A stretch of DNA of 64,000 bases from JADJTT01 sp049306275 (GCA_049306275.1 JBAQQB010000134.1:24302-88301), one strand, 5' to 3'. Shown: positions 46,147 through 55,043, numbered from the stretch's first letter. The notes: generated by a model from the sequence alone, not told the origin. A program made the numbers and translations.

Positions 46147-48222
46147 CTATTCTTCCCTGCGCTTGAGGTAGTAATAGGTCTCGATCTGCGACCGGATGCC
46201 GATATCCGGACCTCCCTTCCGGTAGGGGTTGGTCTGGCCCTCGTCGATGACCCTGGCTTTCACGTTGTCGTTCAGCTGGATGCTGATCAGGTCCTTGATG
46301 CGCGCGGCCAGCGCGGGATCGTATACGGGAAATGCCGTTTCGATGCGGTAGCTCAGGTTGCGCACCATCCAGTCCGCTGAGGAGAGGTAGACCTTTTCGT
46401 CGCCGTCGTTGTGGAAAATGAATACCCGCGAGTGCTCCAGGAAACGGTCTACGATGCTGCATGCGGTGATGTTCTCGCTGTACCCCTCCATCTGCGGAAT
46501 GAGGCAGCAAATGCCCCGCACGATGAGCTGAATCTTTACCCCCGCCTGACTGGCTTCATACAACTTGCTGATCATCAGGGTGTCCTGTATGCTGTTGAGC
46601 TTGAGGATCATGCTGGCCTCCTTGCCGGCCTGGGCATTCCTGATCTCCTGATTGATCAGGCCGATCAGGTCGTTGCGCAGGTTGAATTGCCCGACGAGCA
46701 GGTGCTCAAACTTCTGCACGGGCACCTGTACGTTCTCCAAAAAGGCGAAGAGCCGCGCGCTTTCCCCGGTCAGCCGCTTGTCGGCCGTAAACAACCCGAA
46801 ATCGGAGTATATTCTGGCGGTTTCTTCGTGGAAATTGCCCGTGCTCAGGTAGCCGTACAATACCGGACCATGCTCTTCCTCCCTGCGCACCAGTCCCAGC
46901 TTGGCATGCACCTTGACCCCCGGAAAGCTGTAGCGCACCCGCACGCCGGCTTTTTCCAGGTCTTCCCCCCACTGCAAATTGGCCTCTTCGTCGAAGCGGG
47001 CCTTCACCTCGATAAAGGCAAACACCTGCTTGCCCGCCCTGACCGCGTCTTTCAGGGCGTTCATGATCCGCGACTGCCGAGCCACCCGGTACTGGGTGAT
47101 CTTGATGTGGGTGACCTTTGGGTCGCGTGCCGCATTTTCAAAAAAGCGAATCACCGCCTCGTAAGAGTGGTAAGGCAAATGGATGAGATGATCTTTTTCC
47201 CGGATGGCGTCGAAGATATCCGCTGCGTCTTCCAGGGCATGGAATTTGAGCTGGGGGAGGGGCGGATTCTTCAGGTGGGTCAACCCGAAGTCGGGAAAGC
47301 GGAAAAAGTCGAAGTTGTTGTGATAGCGCCCTTCAACTAGCAGGTCGTACCTGTCGAGCACGAAAGCTTCGCGCAGGAAAACCATCAGTTTGGCGGGCAT
47401 CTCCCGGTCGTACACAAAGCGGGATGCCGGACCCACATGGCGCTTGGTCAGGCTGGTCTTGATCTTTCCGATGAGGTCGCCCGAAAACTCATCGTCGATG
47501 TACAGCTCCGCATCGCGGGTCAGTTTGATCGAATAGGTGTCGATGATGTTGTAGCCCGGGAACATCCAAGAGATGCTGTGCCGGACAATGTCGTCGAGGA
47601 TGATCAGGTCGTGCCGCCCCGGCGCCGCGGGCGGCAGCTCGATAAAGCGCGGCAGGTGGTCGGAGGGTATCTTGACGATGGCATAGTGGTCTACTCCATG
47701 CGGATCCTCCTTGTCCCTTAGGTGGATGCTCATGTAGAGCTGGGCGTTGTTGAGGAAGGGCCTGACCTTGCCCTTGACCAGCAGCACGGGCTGCACGAAG
47801 GGCAGCATATTGTCGTGAAAATACGTCTCCACAAATTCCTTCTGCTCTTCGTTGAGGTCCAGGCGCCGCAGCAGGTAGATGTTGTGGTTGCGCAGCTCCG
47901 GCACGATCTGGTTTTCGAAGATGTCGCTGAACTCTTCCTGATGCTTGTCTACTATCTTGAGGATCTCTTTGAGCACCTGCTTGGGGTCGTATTCGATCTC
48001 GCGCTTGGTCTTTTTGCCTACCCTGACAAGGTTGCGCAGCCAGGCCACGCGCACCCGGAAAAACTCGTTGAGGTTGCCGGAGTAAATGGCCAGAAACTTC
48101 ATCCGCTCGAAAAGGGGCACGTTGGGGTCTTTCGCCTCTTGCAAAACGCGGTAGTTGAAGGACAACCAGCTGATATCCCGGTTGATCACGGGCGTAGAGT
48201 GCTCAAATGTCGGTACGGCCAT
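46147..48222 (-). CDS. ppk1: Polyphosphate kinase 1
   Basis: Polymerises the gamma phosphate of ATP into polyphosphate, at the membrane. The start at 48222 (MAVPTFEHSTPVINRDISWL) gives 691 aa, the usual PPK1 length; a longer frame would overlap the DUF72 gene by almost 200 bp. The N-domain is seen (DISWLSFNYRVLQEA, NLNEFFRVRVAWL). The catalytic core has KVHAKLGLVRR with the autophosphorylated His, GYLSTGNFHEETARIY, and a second-His segment FIFHNDGDEKVYLSSADWMV. The start is 15 bp after the DUF72 stop, indicating a shared transcript. Confidence 0.95.
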   Translation of the reverse strand: MAVPTFEHSTPVINRDISWLSFNYRVLQEAKDPNVPLFERMKFLAIYSGNLNEFFRVRVAWLRNLVRVGKKTKREIEYDPKQVLKEILKIVDKHQEEFSDIFENQIVPELRNHNIYLLRRLDLNEEQKEFVETYFHDNMLPFVQPVLLVKGKVRPFLNNAQLYMSIHLRDKEDPHGVDHYAIVKIPSDHLPRFIELPPAAPGRHDLIILDDIVRHSISWMFPGYNIIDTYSIKLTRDAELYIDDEFSGDLIGKIKTSLTKRHVGPASRFVYDREMPAKLMVFLREAFVLDRYDLLVEGRYHNNFDFFRFPDFGLTHLKNPPLPQLKFHALEDAADIFDAIREKDHLIHLPYHSYEAVIRFFENAARDPKVTHIKITQYRVARQSRIMNALKDAVRAGKQVFAFIEVKARFDEEANLQWGEDLEKAGVRVRYSFPGVKVHAKLGLVRREEEHGPVLYGYLSTGNFHEETARIYSDFGLFTADKRLTGESARLFAFLENVQVPVQKFEHLLVGQFNLRNDLIGLINQEIRNAQAGKEASMILKLNSIQDTLMISKLYEASQAGVKIQLIVRGICCLIPQMEGYSENITACSIVDRFLEHSRVFIFHNDGDEKVYLSSADWMVRNLSYRIETAFPVYDPALAARIKDLISIQLNDNVKARVIDEGQTNPYRKGGPDIGIRSQIETYYYLKRREE

Positions 48223-48236
48223 GGGTGTTTCGTGGG

Positions 48237-49148
48237 TTATGCAAAAAGATCCAACTGCCCGGGTGTGGACTGCAACCGCGGTCCCCGCACCGCGGCGGAT
48301 GGTATCTCTTTTTGAATCTTTTCGAGCAAATATACTGATAAGTCGGGGGCCAGCAGGTTGTCGGGCTCGTGGGGAAAGAAATAAATTTCGGAAATGCCCT
48401 GTTCTACCCATTTTTTCAACCGCGCCACCCACTCCTCGATCCGGCTGAAATCGCTGGGATGCAGCCCGTTCCCTACAAAACGCACCATGGTAAACGGCGC
48501 CGAAAGCCGCATGTGCGATACGTCTCTTCGCCCCGCCACATCCGTGATCACCGCCCCGGCGCCATAGGATTCAAGCAAGGGGAAAAGGATCGCCTCGCCC
48601 TCGGGCTCAAACCAGCCCGGGTGGCGCAGTTCCACCGCCAGTTGGATGTGGTTGGGGAAATGTTCGAGAAAGCGCTCCAGCGCCTCGATCCGCTCCGGGC
48701 CGAAGTATTCGGAGAGTTGCAAAAAGCAGGGCCCCAGCTTCTCCCGCAGACCGGCGATGACTTCTGTGAATTCCAGTAGCAGCCCCGTTCCGAACCCCAG
48801 ATCGCTGCGGTGGCTGACCGACTGCGGTATTTTCGGACAAAACCTGAAATCGGGCGCCGATTCATTGTACCAGCGCTCCACCGTCTGCACATCCGGCACC
48901 CGGTAGTGTGTGGTATTGAACTCAATGGTGTTGAACTGCCGTGAGTAGTGATGCAGGTAATCCTTGGTCTTCGTGCCTGCCGGGTACACTTTTCCCACCC
49001 ATTCCTTCATGCTCCACCCCGTGCAGCCAATGTAAATGGCGGCCGGGCCCTCGCGGCGGGCATTTCCCAAAACCCTCTCATTGTCCGGATGCTCCGGCCG
49101 AAGGGAGAAGTCTGTTTCAGAGATGTCTTGCAGTTTTCCAAACTCCAT
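48237..49148 (-). CDS. DUF72-domain protein
   Basis: A TIM-barrel protein of the DUF72 family (YecE). Motifs: YIGCTGWSMKEWVGKVYP near residue 38, then NTIEFNTTHYRVPDVQTVERWY, FRFCPKIPQSVSH, and a late DVAGRRDVSHMRLSA with MVRFVGNG. The conserved Glu and His in 'TIEFNTTHYR' are present. The biochemical role is not firmly known. The protein precedes ppk1 in the same operon. Confidence 0.9.
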   Translation of the reverse strand: MEFGKLQDISETDFSLRPEHPDNERVLGNARREGPAAIYIGCTGWSMKEWVGKVYPAGTKTKDYLHHYSRQFNTIEFNTTHYRVPDVQTVERWYNESAPDFRFCPKIPQSVSHRSDLGFGTGLLLEFTEVIAGLREKLGPCFLQLSEYFGPERIEALERFLEHFPNHIQLAVELRHPGWFEPEGEAILFPLLESYGAGAVITDVAGRRDVSHMRLSAPFTMVRFVGNGLHPSDFSRIEEWVARLKKWVEQGISEIYFFPHEPDNLLAPDLSVYLLEKIQKEIPSAAVRGPRLQSTPGQLDLFA

Positions 49149-49150
49149 GT

Positions 49151-49201
49151 TTTATCGTTTATCGTCGATCGTTTATCGTTGACCGTTTAAACGATAAACG
49201 A
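49151..49201. repeat. CGATAAACG-type intergenic repeat, copy 2
   Basis: TTTATCGT units run between the DUF72 start and the TonB-receptor stop, ending with the palindromic CGTTTAAACG followed by ATAAACG. The inner 16 bp are the reverse complement of the repeat at 46,051-46,066. Confidence 0.65.
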
Positions 49202-49217
49202 GACCCCATTAATTGGG

Positions 49218-51047
49218 TCAAATCCTCCAGTTTAGGCCGGCTCTGACCCACCTGCCCGGCATGATGACCAGATTGGTCTGCGTGTACTCCTCGTCGAGCA
49301 GGTTGGTGGCTTCCAGAAAACAACCCCATTTTTTCGTTTCGTAGTATAACCTGGCGTCTAAAACTTCAAATCCACCCAGGTTGACGCGGTCGGTGAAGCG
49401 GAAGACCGTGTTCAGGTACAGGCGTTTGAGCAGGTGCAGCTCCAGCCCGGCCTGCAGCTGGTGGCGCAGGTTGTCGAGTGCATAGCGGGAAAAGGGGAAC
49501 TCATTGGGCAGGATATCGGCGTCGATATAGGTGTAGGAGAGGAAAAATCGGCGGAACAAGCGCTGGCCCGGCACCAGGTTGTGCAGTTCGAAATGGGCCG
49601 AAGCCTCCAGGCCGCTCATGCTCACATTGCCAAAATTCCGGGGTTGCCAAGGGTCAGTGACCTGCTCCTTGGTCCAGTCGATCAGGTCGCTGCCGTCGCG
49701 CCGGAACCAGGCGGCGTGAAAGTTCCAGCCGTAGTAACTGCCCTTGATCCCGCCTTCGTAGGAGAGGGCTGATTCCGGTTGCAGGTCGGGATTGCCCACG
49801 TTTGCGGCATCCTGGTAATAGAGGTCGGTGTAGGTGGGAATGCGGTAGGTCTGGCCGATGTTGCCGTAGAGCCGCAGCCCCCACCCCAGGTCAAAACCCG
49901 CGTCGATGCCGGGAAAGAAAAAGGGACCGAAGTCGCTGAAGTAGTGAAAGAGAATACCAGGCGTAATGTCGAGCCTCCCCGACAGCGCCACGAAGCGGTG
50001 CTCGGCGAAGAGGGCGGCTGAATAGCGCTGGCGTTGGCCCAGGTTGTTACTGACCAGCCAGTTGCCCTGCACGTCGGCGCCCAATCCGGTGAAGCCCCAC
50101 TTGCTCTGCTTGCGGGCATGTGTTTCAAACCCCGCCACGTTGCCGATATGCAGGTTGCGGTACAGGGAAGGATTGGACCGCACGAAGATGTATTCGTCCT
50201 GGTTTCGCCGCCAGTACAACCTCGGCGTGATGGTCCAGTCGTTTTTCCGCATGCGCAGCTCCAGCGCCGTCAGGCTGGTCTGCACTTCTTCGTACTGCTC
50301 GGTGAAGTTGGGACTGGCGTAAAAACCGTTGGCCCCGAAGGCCCGCTCCGTGTAGCCCGCCATGAAATGCAGACTGGACTCTCCCAAGTCGCGCTCTGCC
50401 TGGTAAAAGTAGTTGTTGATATCGTAGTCGGTGTTGTAGCGGTAACCCTGCGAGAAGTCTTTGGAAAAGGAAACGTAATGCCGCATTTTGCCCTTGGGCA
50501 TGGAGGCTGAGAATTTTACGCCGCCCAGCCCATTCTCCCCGGCCTGCGCCTGGAATTGTGCGAAAGGCTCCTCCGGTGTCCGGGTGATGATGTTGATAGC
50601 GCCGGCAAAGGCATTCTGGCCGTAGACACGGGCGGCAGGACCTTTCAGCACTTCGATGCGCTCGATGTTTTCGATGTCAATGGGCAGGTTCAGCGCATGG
50701 TGCCCTGTCTGCGGATCGGTCATCTTGATGCCGTTGACCAGCACCAGGGTCTGGTCGAAAGTGCCGCCACGGATGCTCACATCGGCCTGCACGCCGTGGG
50801 CGCCGCGTTGCCGGACATCCACGCCTGCCACGTATTGCAGCAACTCCGCCACGCTGACCACCGGCGCCGCCCGTATCTGCTCCCTGGTAATGACCTCAAT
50901 GGTGCGCGATACTTCCGAAAATTTGATCTCCAGCCGGTTGTCCCTGATCAGGATATCTGGAAGGTTGAGCGCTCTCAGCGTGTCTGTTTGGGCTTGGAGG
51001 GAAAGGGAGCACAGCAGTATGGAAATTATGGCATAAAAACGCCTCAT
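49218..51047 (-). CDS. TonB-dependent outer-membrane receptor
   Basis: Signal peptide MRRFYAIISILLCSLSLQAQ. A plug domain follows (EVITREQIRAAPVVSVAELL, VRQRGAHGVQADVSIRGG, RIEVLKGPAARVYGQNAFAG). The rest is a 22-strand barrel, with the C-terminal strand ending GRWVRAGLNWRI. At 609 aa it is of the BtuB/cobalamin or colicin-receptor size, without the long N-terminal carboxypeptidase-like domain of SusC-type receptors. No cobalamin riboswitch is seen in the 58-bp gap to tpiA, so the ligand is not predicted. Confidence 0.9.
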   Translation of the reverse strand: MRRFYAIISILLCSLSLQAQTDTLRALNLPDILIRDNRLEIKFSEVSRTIEVITREQIRAAPVVSVAELLQYVAGVDVRQRGAHGVQADVSIRGGTFDQTLVLVNGIKMTDPQTGHHALNLPIDIENIERIEVLKGPAARVYGQNAFAGAINIITRTPEEPFAQFQAQAGENGLGGVKFSASMPKGKMRHYVSFSKDFSQGYRYNTDYDINNYFYQAERDLGESSLHFMAGYTERAFGANGFYASPNFTEQYEEVQTSLTALELRMRKNDWTITPRLYWRRNQDEYIFVRSNPSLYRNLHIGNVAGFETHARKQSKWGFTGLGADVQGNWLVSNNLGQRQRYSAALFAEHRFVALSGRLDITPGILFHYFSDFGPFFFPGIDAGFDLGWGLRLYGNIGQTYRIPTYTDLYYQDAANVGNPDLQPESALSYEGGIKGSYYGWNFHAAWFRRDGSDLIDWTKEQVTDPWQPRNFGNVSMSGLEASAHFELHNLVPGQRLFRRFFLSYTYIDADILPNEFPFSRYALDNLRHQLQAGLELHLLKRLYLNTVFRFTDRVNLGGFEVLDARLYYETKKWGCFLEATNLLDEEYTQTNLVIMPGRWVRAGLNWRI

Positions 51048-51062
51048 AGTTCATTTTTGCGG

Positions 51063-51070
51063 CAAAGGTA
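51063..51070 (-). promoter_or_regulatory. -7 box of the TonB receptor promoter
   Basis: On the minus strand the sequence is TACCTTTG, an exact TAnnTTTG, 16 bp upstream of the start codon. A TTTG at 51090-51087 could serve as -33 with a spacer of 16 bp, shorter than typical. Confidence 0.65.
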
Positions 51071-51073
51071 CCG

Positions 51074-51081
51074 TACTTTTG
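51074..51081 (+). promoter_or_regulatory. -7 box of the tpiA promoter
   Basis: TACTTTTG fits TAnnTTTG and lies 25 bp before the tpiA start. It is back-to-back with the box of the divergent TonB gene, only 3 bp apart, so the two promoters share the same DNA. Confidence 0.65.
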
Positions 51082-51105
51082 TCAATCAAAGACAATTCTG
51101 AACAC

Positions 51106-51867
51106 ATGGAAAAGAAACGCACCCGCATCGTCGCAGGCAATTGGAAAATGAACACCAACTACGACCAGGGCCGCGACCTGGCCAAAGCCGTTGTCGATAA
51201 AATGCCGTCCTCCGACGTCGTCGTCGTGCTCGCGGCGCCGTATACCCACCTCAAGATCGTTCACAATACCATCGCAGGCATTAAGAATCTGTACCTCGGG
51301 GCCCAAAACTGCCACCAGTCCGAAGCCGGCGCATACACCGGCGAAATATCGGCCGGCATGCTCAAGGCCGTCGGCGTGCAGTACGTCATCCTGGGCCACT
51401 CTGAGCGCAGGGAGTACTTCCAGGAAAGCGACGAACTGATCGCCAAAAAGATCGACCAGGTGCTGGCCCACGGCATGATCCCCATCTTCTGCTGCGGCGA
51501 AAAATGGGAGGTGCGCGAAAAGAACGGCCACCTCGACCTCGTGGCTTCCCAGGTGTCCAACGCCCTGTTCCACCTTTCTCCCGAAAATTTCGAAAAAGTC
51601 GTCGTAGCTTACGAACCCGTATGGGCCATCGGCACCGGCCACACGGCTACGCCCGAACAGGCGCAGGAGATGCACGCCCACATCCGCAAAACCCTAGCCT
51701 CCCATTTCGGCGACGCCCTGGCGGATAAAACGTCCATCCTCTACGGCGGCTCCGTCAAAGCCTCCAACGCCCGCGAGCTCTTCGCCAACCCCGACGTCGA
51801 CGGCGGCCTCGTAGGCGGCGCATCGCTCAGTGCGGAGGAGTTTGTAGGAATAGTGATTGGTGATTAG
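51106..51867 (+). CDS. tpiA: Triose-phosphate isomerase
   Basis: Interconverts dihydroxyacetone phosphate and glyceraldehyde 3-phosphate in glycolysis. At 253 aa it has the usual length. Motifs: IVAGNWKMNTNYDQG (catalytic Lys), ILGHSERRE (catalytic His), VAYEPVWAIGTGHTA (catalytic Glu and loop 6), and ILYGGSVKASNA. ATG 51106 is chosen; an upstream TTG in frame would lie in the -7 box. The last codons (VIGD) are made of the same GTGATTGG repeat that follows the stop. It is monocistronic or leads into the S24 regulator gene. Confidence 0.95.
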   Translation: MEKKRTRIVAGNWKMNTNYDQGRDLAKAVVDKMPSSDVVVVLAAPYTHLKIVHNTIAGIKNLYLGAQNCHQSEAGAYTGEISAGMLKAVGVQYVILGHSERREYFQESDELIAKKIDQVLAHGMIPIFCCGEKWEVREKNGHLDLVASQVSNALFHLSPENFEKVVVAYEPVWAIGTGHTATPEQAQEMHAHIRKTLASHFGDALADKTSILYGGSVKASNARELFANPDVDGGLVGGASLSAEEFVGIVIGD

Positions 51868-51901
51868 TACCAATCACCAATCACCAATCACCAATCACCA
51901 A
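51850..51901. repeat. Heptamer repeat and hairpin across the tpiA stop
   Basis: GTGATTGGT, which codes for the tpiA C-terminus, pairs with ACCAATCAC just after the stop, and then CCAATCA is repeated four times in tandem (period 7). It may act as a weak terminator. The element overlaps the end of the coding sequence. Confidence 0.7.
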
Positions 51902-51904
51902 ATC

Positions 51905-52987
51905 GTGTCCAATATCGTTACACAGCGGTTTATCAAATGCCTGGAAAAGCTCCGGGAGGACAACCGTGTCCGGTCGAGCCGGCAGTTTGCGATGACGTTG
52001 GACTACCTGCCTCAGAGCCTCAGCGAAATCCTGAAAGGCCGCCGCGACGTGACCATCGACCTGATACGCAAGGCGGCAGAGGTGTACCGGGTCAACCCGG
52101 CCTACCTGTTTTTGGGCGAAGGGGCCATGTTCCTCTCCGATGAAGACCAGTCCGGCTTCCGGATGCTCACCGTCATTACCGACGCCCAAAACGAGGAACG
52201 CATCCTGCACGTACCCGAGCCGGCCCAGGCGGGCTATGCGGGAGAGTATGTGCGGCCGGAAATGATCCGGGATTTGCCCTCTTTTACCCTTCCCGATTTT
52301 AAATACAAAAACCAGACCCACCGCTCTTTCGACGTGGCCGGCGACAGCATGGAGCCCACGCTGTTTGAAGGCGACAAGGTCGTGTGCAGCTTCCTGGAAC
52401 CCTCGCTGTGGGAAACGGGCATTAAAAACCACTACGTCTATGTGGTGGTGACCCGCCGCGACGTGTTCGTCAAGCGCCTGGTCAACAACATCGTTGCCGA
52501 CCGGTCGCTGGAACTGCATTCCGATAACGAATTCTACAAGGCTTTCACCGTACCCCTGGGCGATGTGCGGGAGATCTGGTACGCCAGGGTCAAGATCAGC
52601 CCCTTCCTGCCTTCGCCTCAGAAAATGCTGGAAAGAACCTACTCCGAACTCAAGGAATTGCGCCAGATCATCCTGGATCAATCCCGGACTTTGCAAACCC
52701 TCCAGACAACCCTGGCATCTCTCCCAACCACCCAACCACCCAACCACCCATCGACCATGCAATCTCACCACATCAAAGGCACCGTTTCCTACCAGGACAT
52801 TGGCCCCGGCTTCTGGGGCATCATCGACGAGCACGGCCGCAAGTGGCGGCCGATGCACCTGCCAAAGGCCTTGCAGAAAAATGGCCTGCGCGGCATTTTC
52901 GAAATACTGGAAGTGGATGAAGAGATATCCATTTTCATGTGGGGAAACGCCGTGGAAATCGTCTCCTACGTGATCGACGAGGCCTGA
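51905..52987 (+). CDS. S24 (LexA/CI-like) regulator with HTH and an additional C-terminal domain
   Basis: Start chosen at GTG 51905, which avoids translating the repeat; the open frame extends to 51857. Residues 1-65 are a helix-turn-helix of the XRE type (RQFAMTLDYLPQSLSEILKG, RKAAEVYRVNPAYLF). Residues 130-245 form an S24 peptidase-like domain with FDVAGDSMEPTLFEGDKVVC (the Ser of GDSMEPT) and YVYVVVTRRDVFVKRL (the Lys). Then a coil (MLERTYSELKELRQIIL), a Pro/Thr linker coded by a CCAACCAC repeat, and a 70-aa domain (GPGFWGIIDEHGRKWRPMHL ... SIFMWGNAVEIV). That last domain is seen alone or fused in other bacterial proteins, but I do not know its role. A LexA-type AG cleavage site is not obvious, so it may be a non-cleaving regulator. 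Confidence 0.85.
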   Translation: MSNIVTQRFIKCLEKLREDNRVRSSRQFAMTLDYLPQSLSEILKGRRDVTIDLIRKAAEVYRVNPAYLFLGEGAMFLSDEDQSGFRMLTVITDAQNEERILHVPEPAQAGYAGEYVRPEMIRDLPSFTLPDFKYKNQTHRSFDVAGDSMEPTLFEGDKVVCSFLEPSLWETGIKNHYVYVVVTRRDVFVKRLVNNIVADRSLELHSDNEFYKAFTVPLGDVREIWYARVKISPFLPSPQKMLERTYSELKELRQIILDQSRTLQTLQTTLASLPTTQPPNHPSTMQSHHIKGTVSYQDIGPGFWGIIDEHGRKWRPMHLPKALQKNGLRGIFEILEVDEEISIFMWGNAVEIVSYVIDEA

Positions 52988-52993
52988 GCTGTC

Positions 52994-54466
52994 TTATTTC
53001 CTGGCCCTGGTCCACTCCGAAGGCAGGTGTTCCGCCACCTTCAGGCGGCGTTTGTTTTCGTGGTAGAGTTGCGCCGCGATCAATGCTGCGATTTCTCCCT
53101 CCTCTTTGCGCTGAGCCTCCAGCGCTTCCGGCGTGAAATAGTTCTTGATAAAGCCCGTGTCGAAATCGCCGGAGCGGAAGGCCGGGTGCTCCATGGCGAA
53201 TTTCCCGAAGGGAAGGGTAGTGGCCACCCCCTCGATCCGGTAGTCCTCAATAGCCTTGTGCATGCGGTTGATAGCCTCGTCGCGCGTGCGGCCGTACGCG
53301 ATAAGCTTGGCGATCATCGGGTCGTAGTAGATGGGGATCTCCATGCCGGCTTCGTAGCCGTCGTCAAGCCGCACGCCCGGACCGGTGGGGCGCTCGTAGG
53401 CCAGGATTTTGCCGATGCTGGGCAGGAATTGATGGAAGGGATCTTCTGCATAAACCCGCAACTCCACCGCATGGCCTTCGATGTGCAGGTCATCTTGGGT
53501 GAATGCCAGTTTTTCACCCCTGGCCACCCGTATCTGCTGCTCCACCAGGTCGAGTCCGGTGATGAGCTCGGTGACGGGGTGCTCCACCTGAAGGCGGGTA
53601 TTCATTTCGAGAAAATAGAAGTGGAGGTCTTCATCGATGAGGAATTCGACGGTGCCGGCGCCGATGTAGTTGCAGGCTTTTGCCACCTTCACGGCCGCTT
53701 CGCCCATGGCTGCCCGGATGGCGGGGGTGAGCACGGAGGAGGGCGCTTCCTCGACCACCTTCTGGTGCCGGCGCTGGATACTGCACTCGCGTTCGAATAG
53801 GTGCACGGTGTTGCCAAAGGTATCTGCCAGCACCTGAATTTCTATATGCCGCGGTTTGGTGATGTATTTTTCGATAAAAACGGAACCGTCGCCGAAGGCC
53901 GACTGCGCTTCGCTGACGGCGCGTTCCATCTGTTCTTCAAATTCCGCCTCAGATTCCACGATTCGCATGCCCTTACCACCGCCGCCAGCGGAGGCTTTGA
54001 TGAGGATGGGGAAGCCGATCTCACTGGCTACTTCCCTGGCCTTATTAACGTCGCTGATGGCCTGGTCCAGCCCCGGCACCATGGGTATGCCGAAGTCCTT
54101 GACGGCGTCCTTGGCCGCCAGCTTGCTGCCCATCAGCCGGATGGAGTAGGGGGAAGGGCCGATGAAGGTGAAGCCGGCTTTTTCTGCCGCTTCGGCGAAA
54201 GAAGCGTTTTCACTCAAAAAACCATAACCGGGGTGGATCGCGTCGGCGCCGGTCTTCCTGGCAGCGGCCAGGATGCGGTCCTTGTTGAGGTACGACTGGA
54301 TGGAAGGCGCCGGACCGATGCAGATCGCCTCGTCGGCCTGCCTGACGTGGAGGGCCTGGCGGTCGGCTTCGGAGTAGACGGCGACGGTGGCGATGCCCAT
54401 TTTCCGGGCTGTGCGTATGATGCGGAGGGCGATTTCACCCCTGTTGGCGATGAGGATCTTTTTCAT
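52994..54466 (-). CDS. accC: Biotin carboxylase subunit of an acyl-CoA carboxylase
   Basis: ATP-dependent carboxylation of biotin, the first half-reaction of acetyl- or propionyl-CoA carboxylase. Motifs: KKILIANRGEIALRIIRTA, HPGYGFLSENASFA, KASAGGGGKGMRIVESE (ATP-grasp glycine loop), HIEIQVLADTFGN, FLEMNTRLQVEHPVTE, and the C-terminal biotin-carboxylase domain GHAVELRVYAEDP. At 490 aa it is about 40 residues longer than E. coli AccC, with a charged tail (EALEAQRKEEGEIAALIAAQL) like the subunits that Bacteroidota use for propionyl-CoA. The gene symbol is therefore approximate. Upstream genes overlap it, so it is probably in an operon with the acetyltransferase. Confidence 0.9.
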   Translation of the reverse strand: MKKILIANRGEIALRIIRTARKMGIATVAVYSEADRQALHVRQADEAICIGPAPSIQSYLNKDRILAAARKTGADAIHPGYGFLSENASFAEAAEKAGFTFIGPSPYSIRLMGSKLAAKDAVKDFGIPMVPGLDQAISDVNKAREVASEIGFPILIKASAGGGGKGMRIVESEAEFEEQMERAVSEAQSAFGDGSVFIEKYITKPRHIEIQVLADTFGNTVHLFERECSIQRRHQKVVEEAPSSVLTPAIRAAMGEAAVKVAKACNYIGAGTVEFLIDEDLHFYFLEMNTRLQVEHPVTELITGLDLVEQQIRVARGEKLAFTQDDLHIEGHAVELRVYAEDPFHQFLPSIGKILAYERPTGPGVRLDDGYEAGMEIPIYYDPMIAKLIAYGRTRDEAINRMHKAIEDYRIEGVATTLPFGKFAMEHPAFRSGDFDTGFIKNYFTPEALEAQRKEEGEIAALIAAQLYHENKRRLKVAEHLPSEWTRARK

Positions 54467-55043
54467 GGCCTAAACTTAAGAAAAAATCCTCTTTCAGCAG
54501 CCCGTACATCACTTCGTCGAGCACTTTCCCGTCTTTGAAGGAAGCTGCCCGCCTGACGCCTTCTTTCTGGAAACCCGCCTTCTCAAGCACCCGCATGGAG
54601 GCCGGGTTGCTGGAGAAAACGCCCGCATAGATCCGCCAGATATTGAATCGCTTGAAGGCCTCGGCGACTACTCCTTTGACAATGTCTGTCATGAGGCCCT
54701 TACCCCAGAATGGCTCGCCCAGCCAATAGCCCAGCTCAGCCGAGTAGCGGTAAACGTCCTCTTGGGGGTGCACGCCAATGCCACCCACCGCCTCACCTCC
54801 GACCAGGATCGCGAAGGCATTAGCCGGCTGGCGTTCATTGATCATCCTGATGAATTCCTGCGCGTTCTCCAGGGAATAGGGATGGGGAAATTGATCCCGA
54901 ACATTGGCCCATATCTTGCGGTTGTTGGCGTATTTTGCCAGGGAAGGCGCATCTTGGGGCACGAATTCACGAATGGTGAATCGCTCCGATTGAAGGATGA
55001 CTACTGGTTGGCCCATTTCATACTTTTGGGGATGTTTTTCCAT
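54435..55043 (-). CDS. GNAT-family acetyltransferase, RimJ/RimL-like
   Basis: A GNAT acetyltransferase: SERFTIREFVPQDAPSLAKY at the N-terminus, AELGYWLGEPFWGKGLMTD (acetyl-CoA-binding Q/RxxGxG region, here with FWGKGLMT), and NPASMRVLEKAGFQKEGV as the end. It likely acetylates a small molecule or a protein N-terminus (family knowledge; substrate unknown). Its last 32 bp overlap the start of accC and its start overlaps the end of the aminotransferase-IV gene, so the three form a compact operon. An alternative start is at 55016 (MGQPVV). Confidence 0.85.
   Translation of the reverse strand: MEKHPQKYEMGQPVVILQSERFTIREFVPQDAPSLAKYANNRKIWANVRDQFPHPYSLENAQEFIRMINERQPANAFAILVGGEAVGGIGVHPQEDVYRYSAELGYWLGEPFWGKGLMTDIVKGVVAEAFKRFNIWRIYAGVFSSNPASMRVLEKAGFQKEGVRRAASFKDGKVLDEVMYGLLKEDFFLSLGHEKDPHRQQG

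Noticed and set aside
46147..48432. Longer form of the polyphosphate kinase, 761 aa
   Set aside because: The extra 70 residues are rich in Arg, do not resemble PPK1 and overlap the end of the DUF72 gene; the ATG at 48222 gives the normal N-terminus.
51048..51105. Cobalamin riboswitch upstream of the TonB receptor
   Set aside because: Only 58 bp separate the divergent genes, too short for a cobalamin aptamer, and no conserved box is present.
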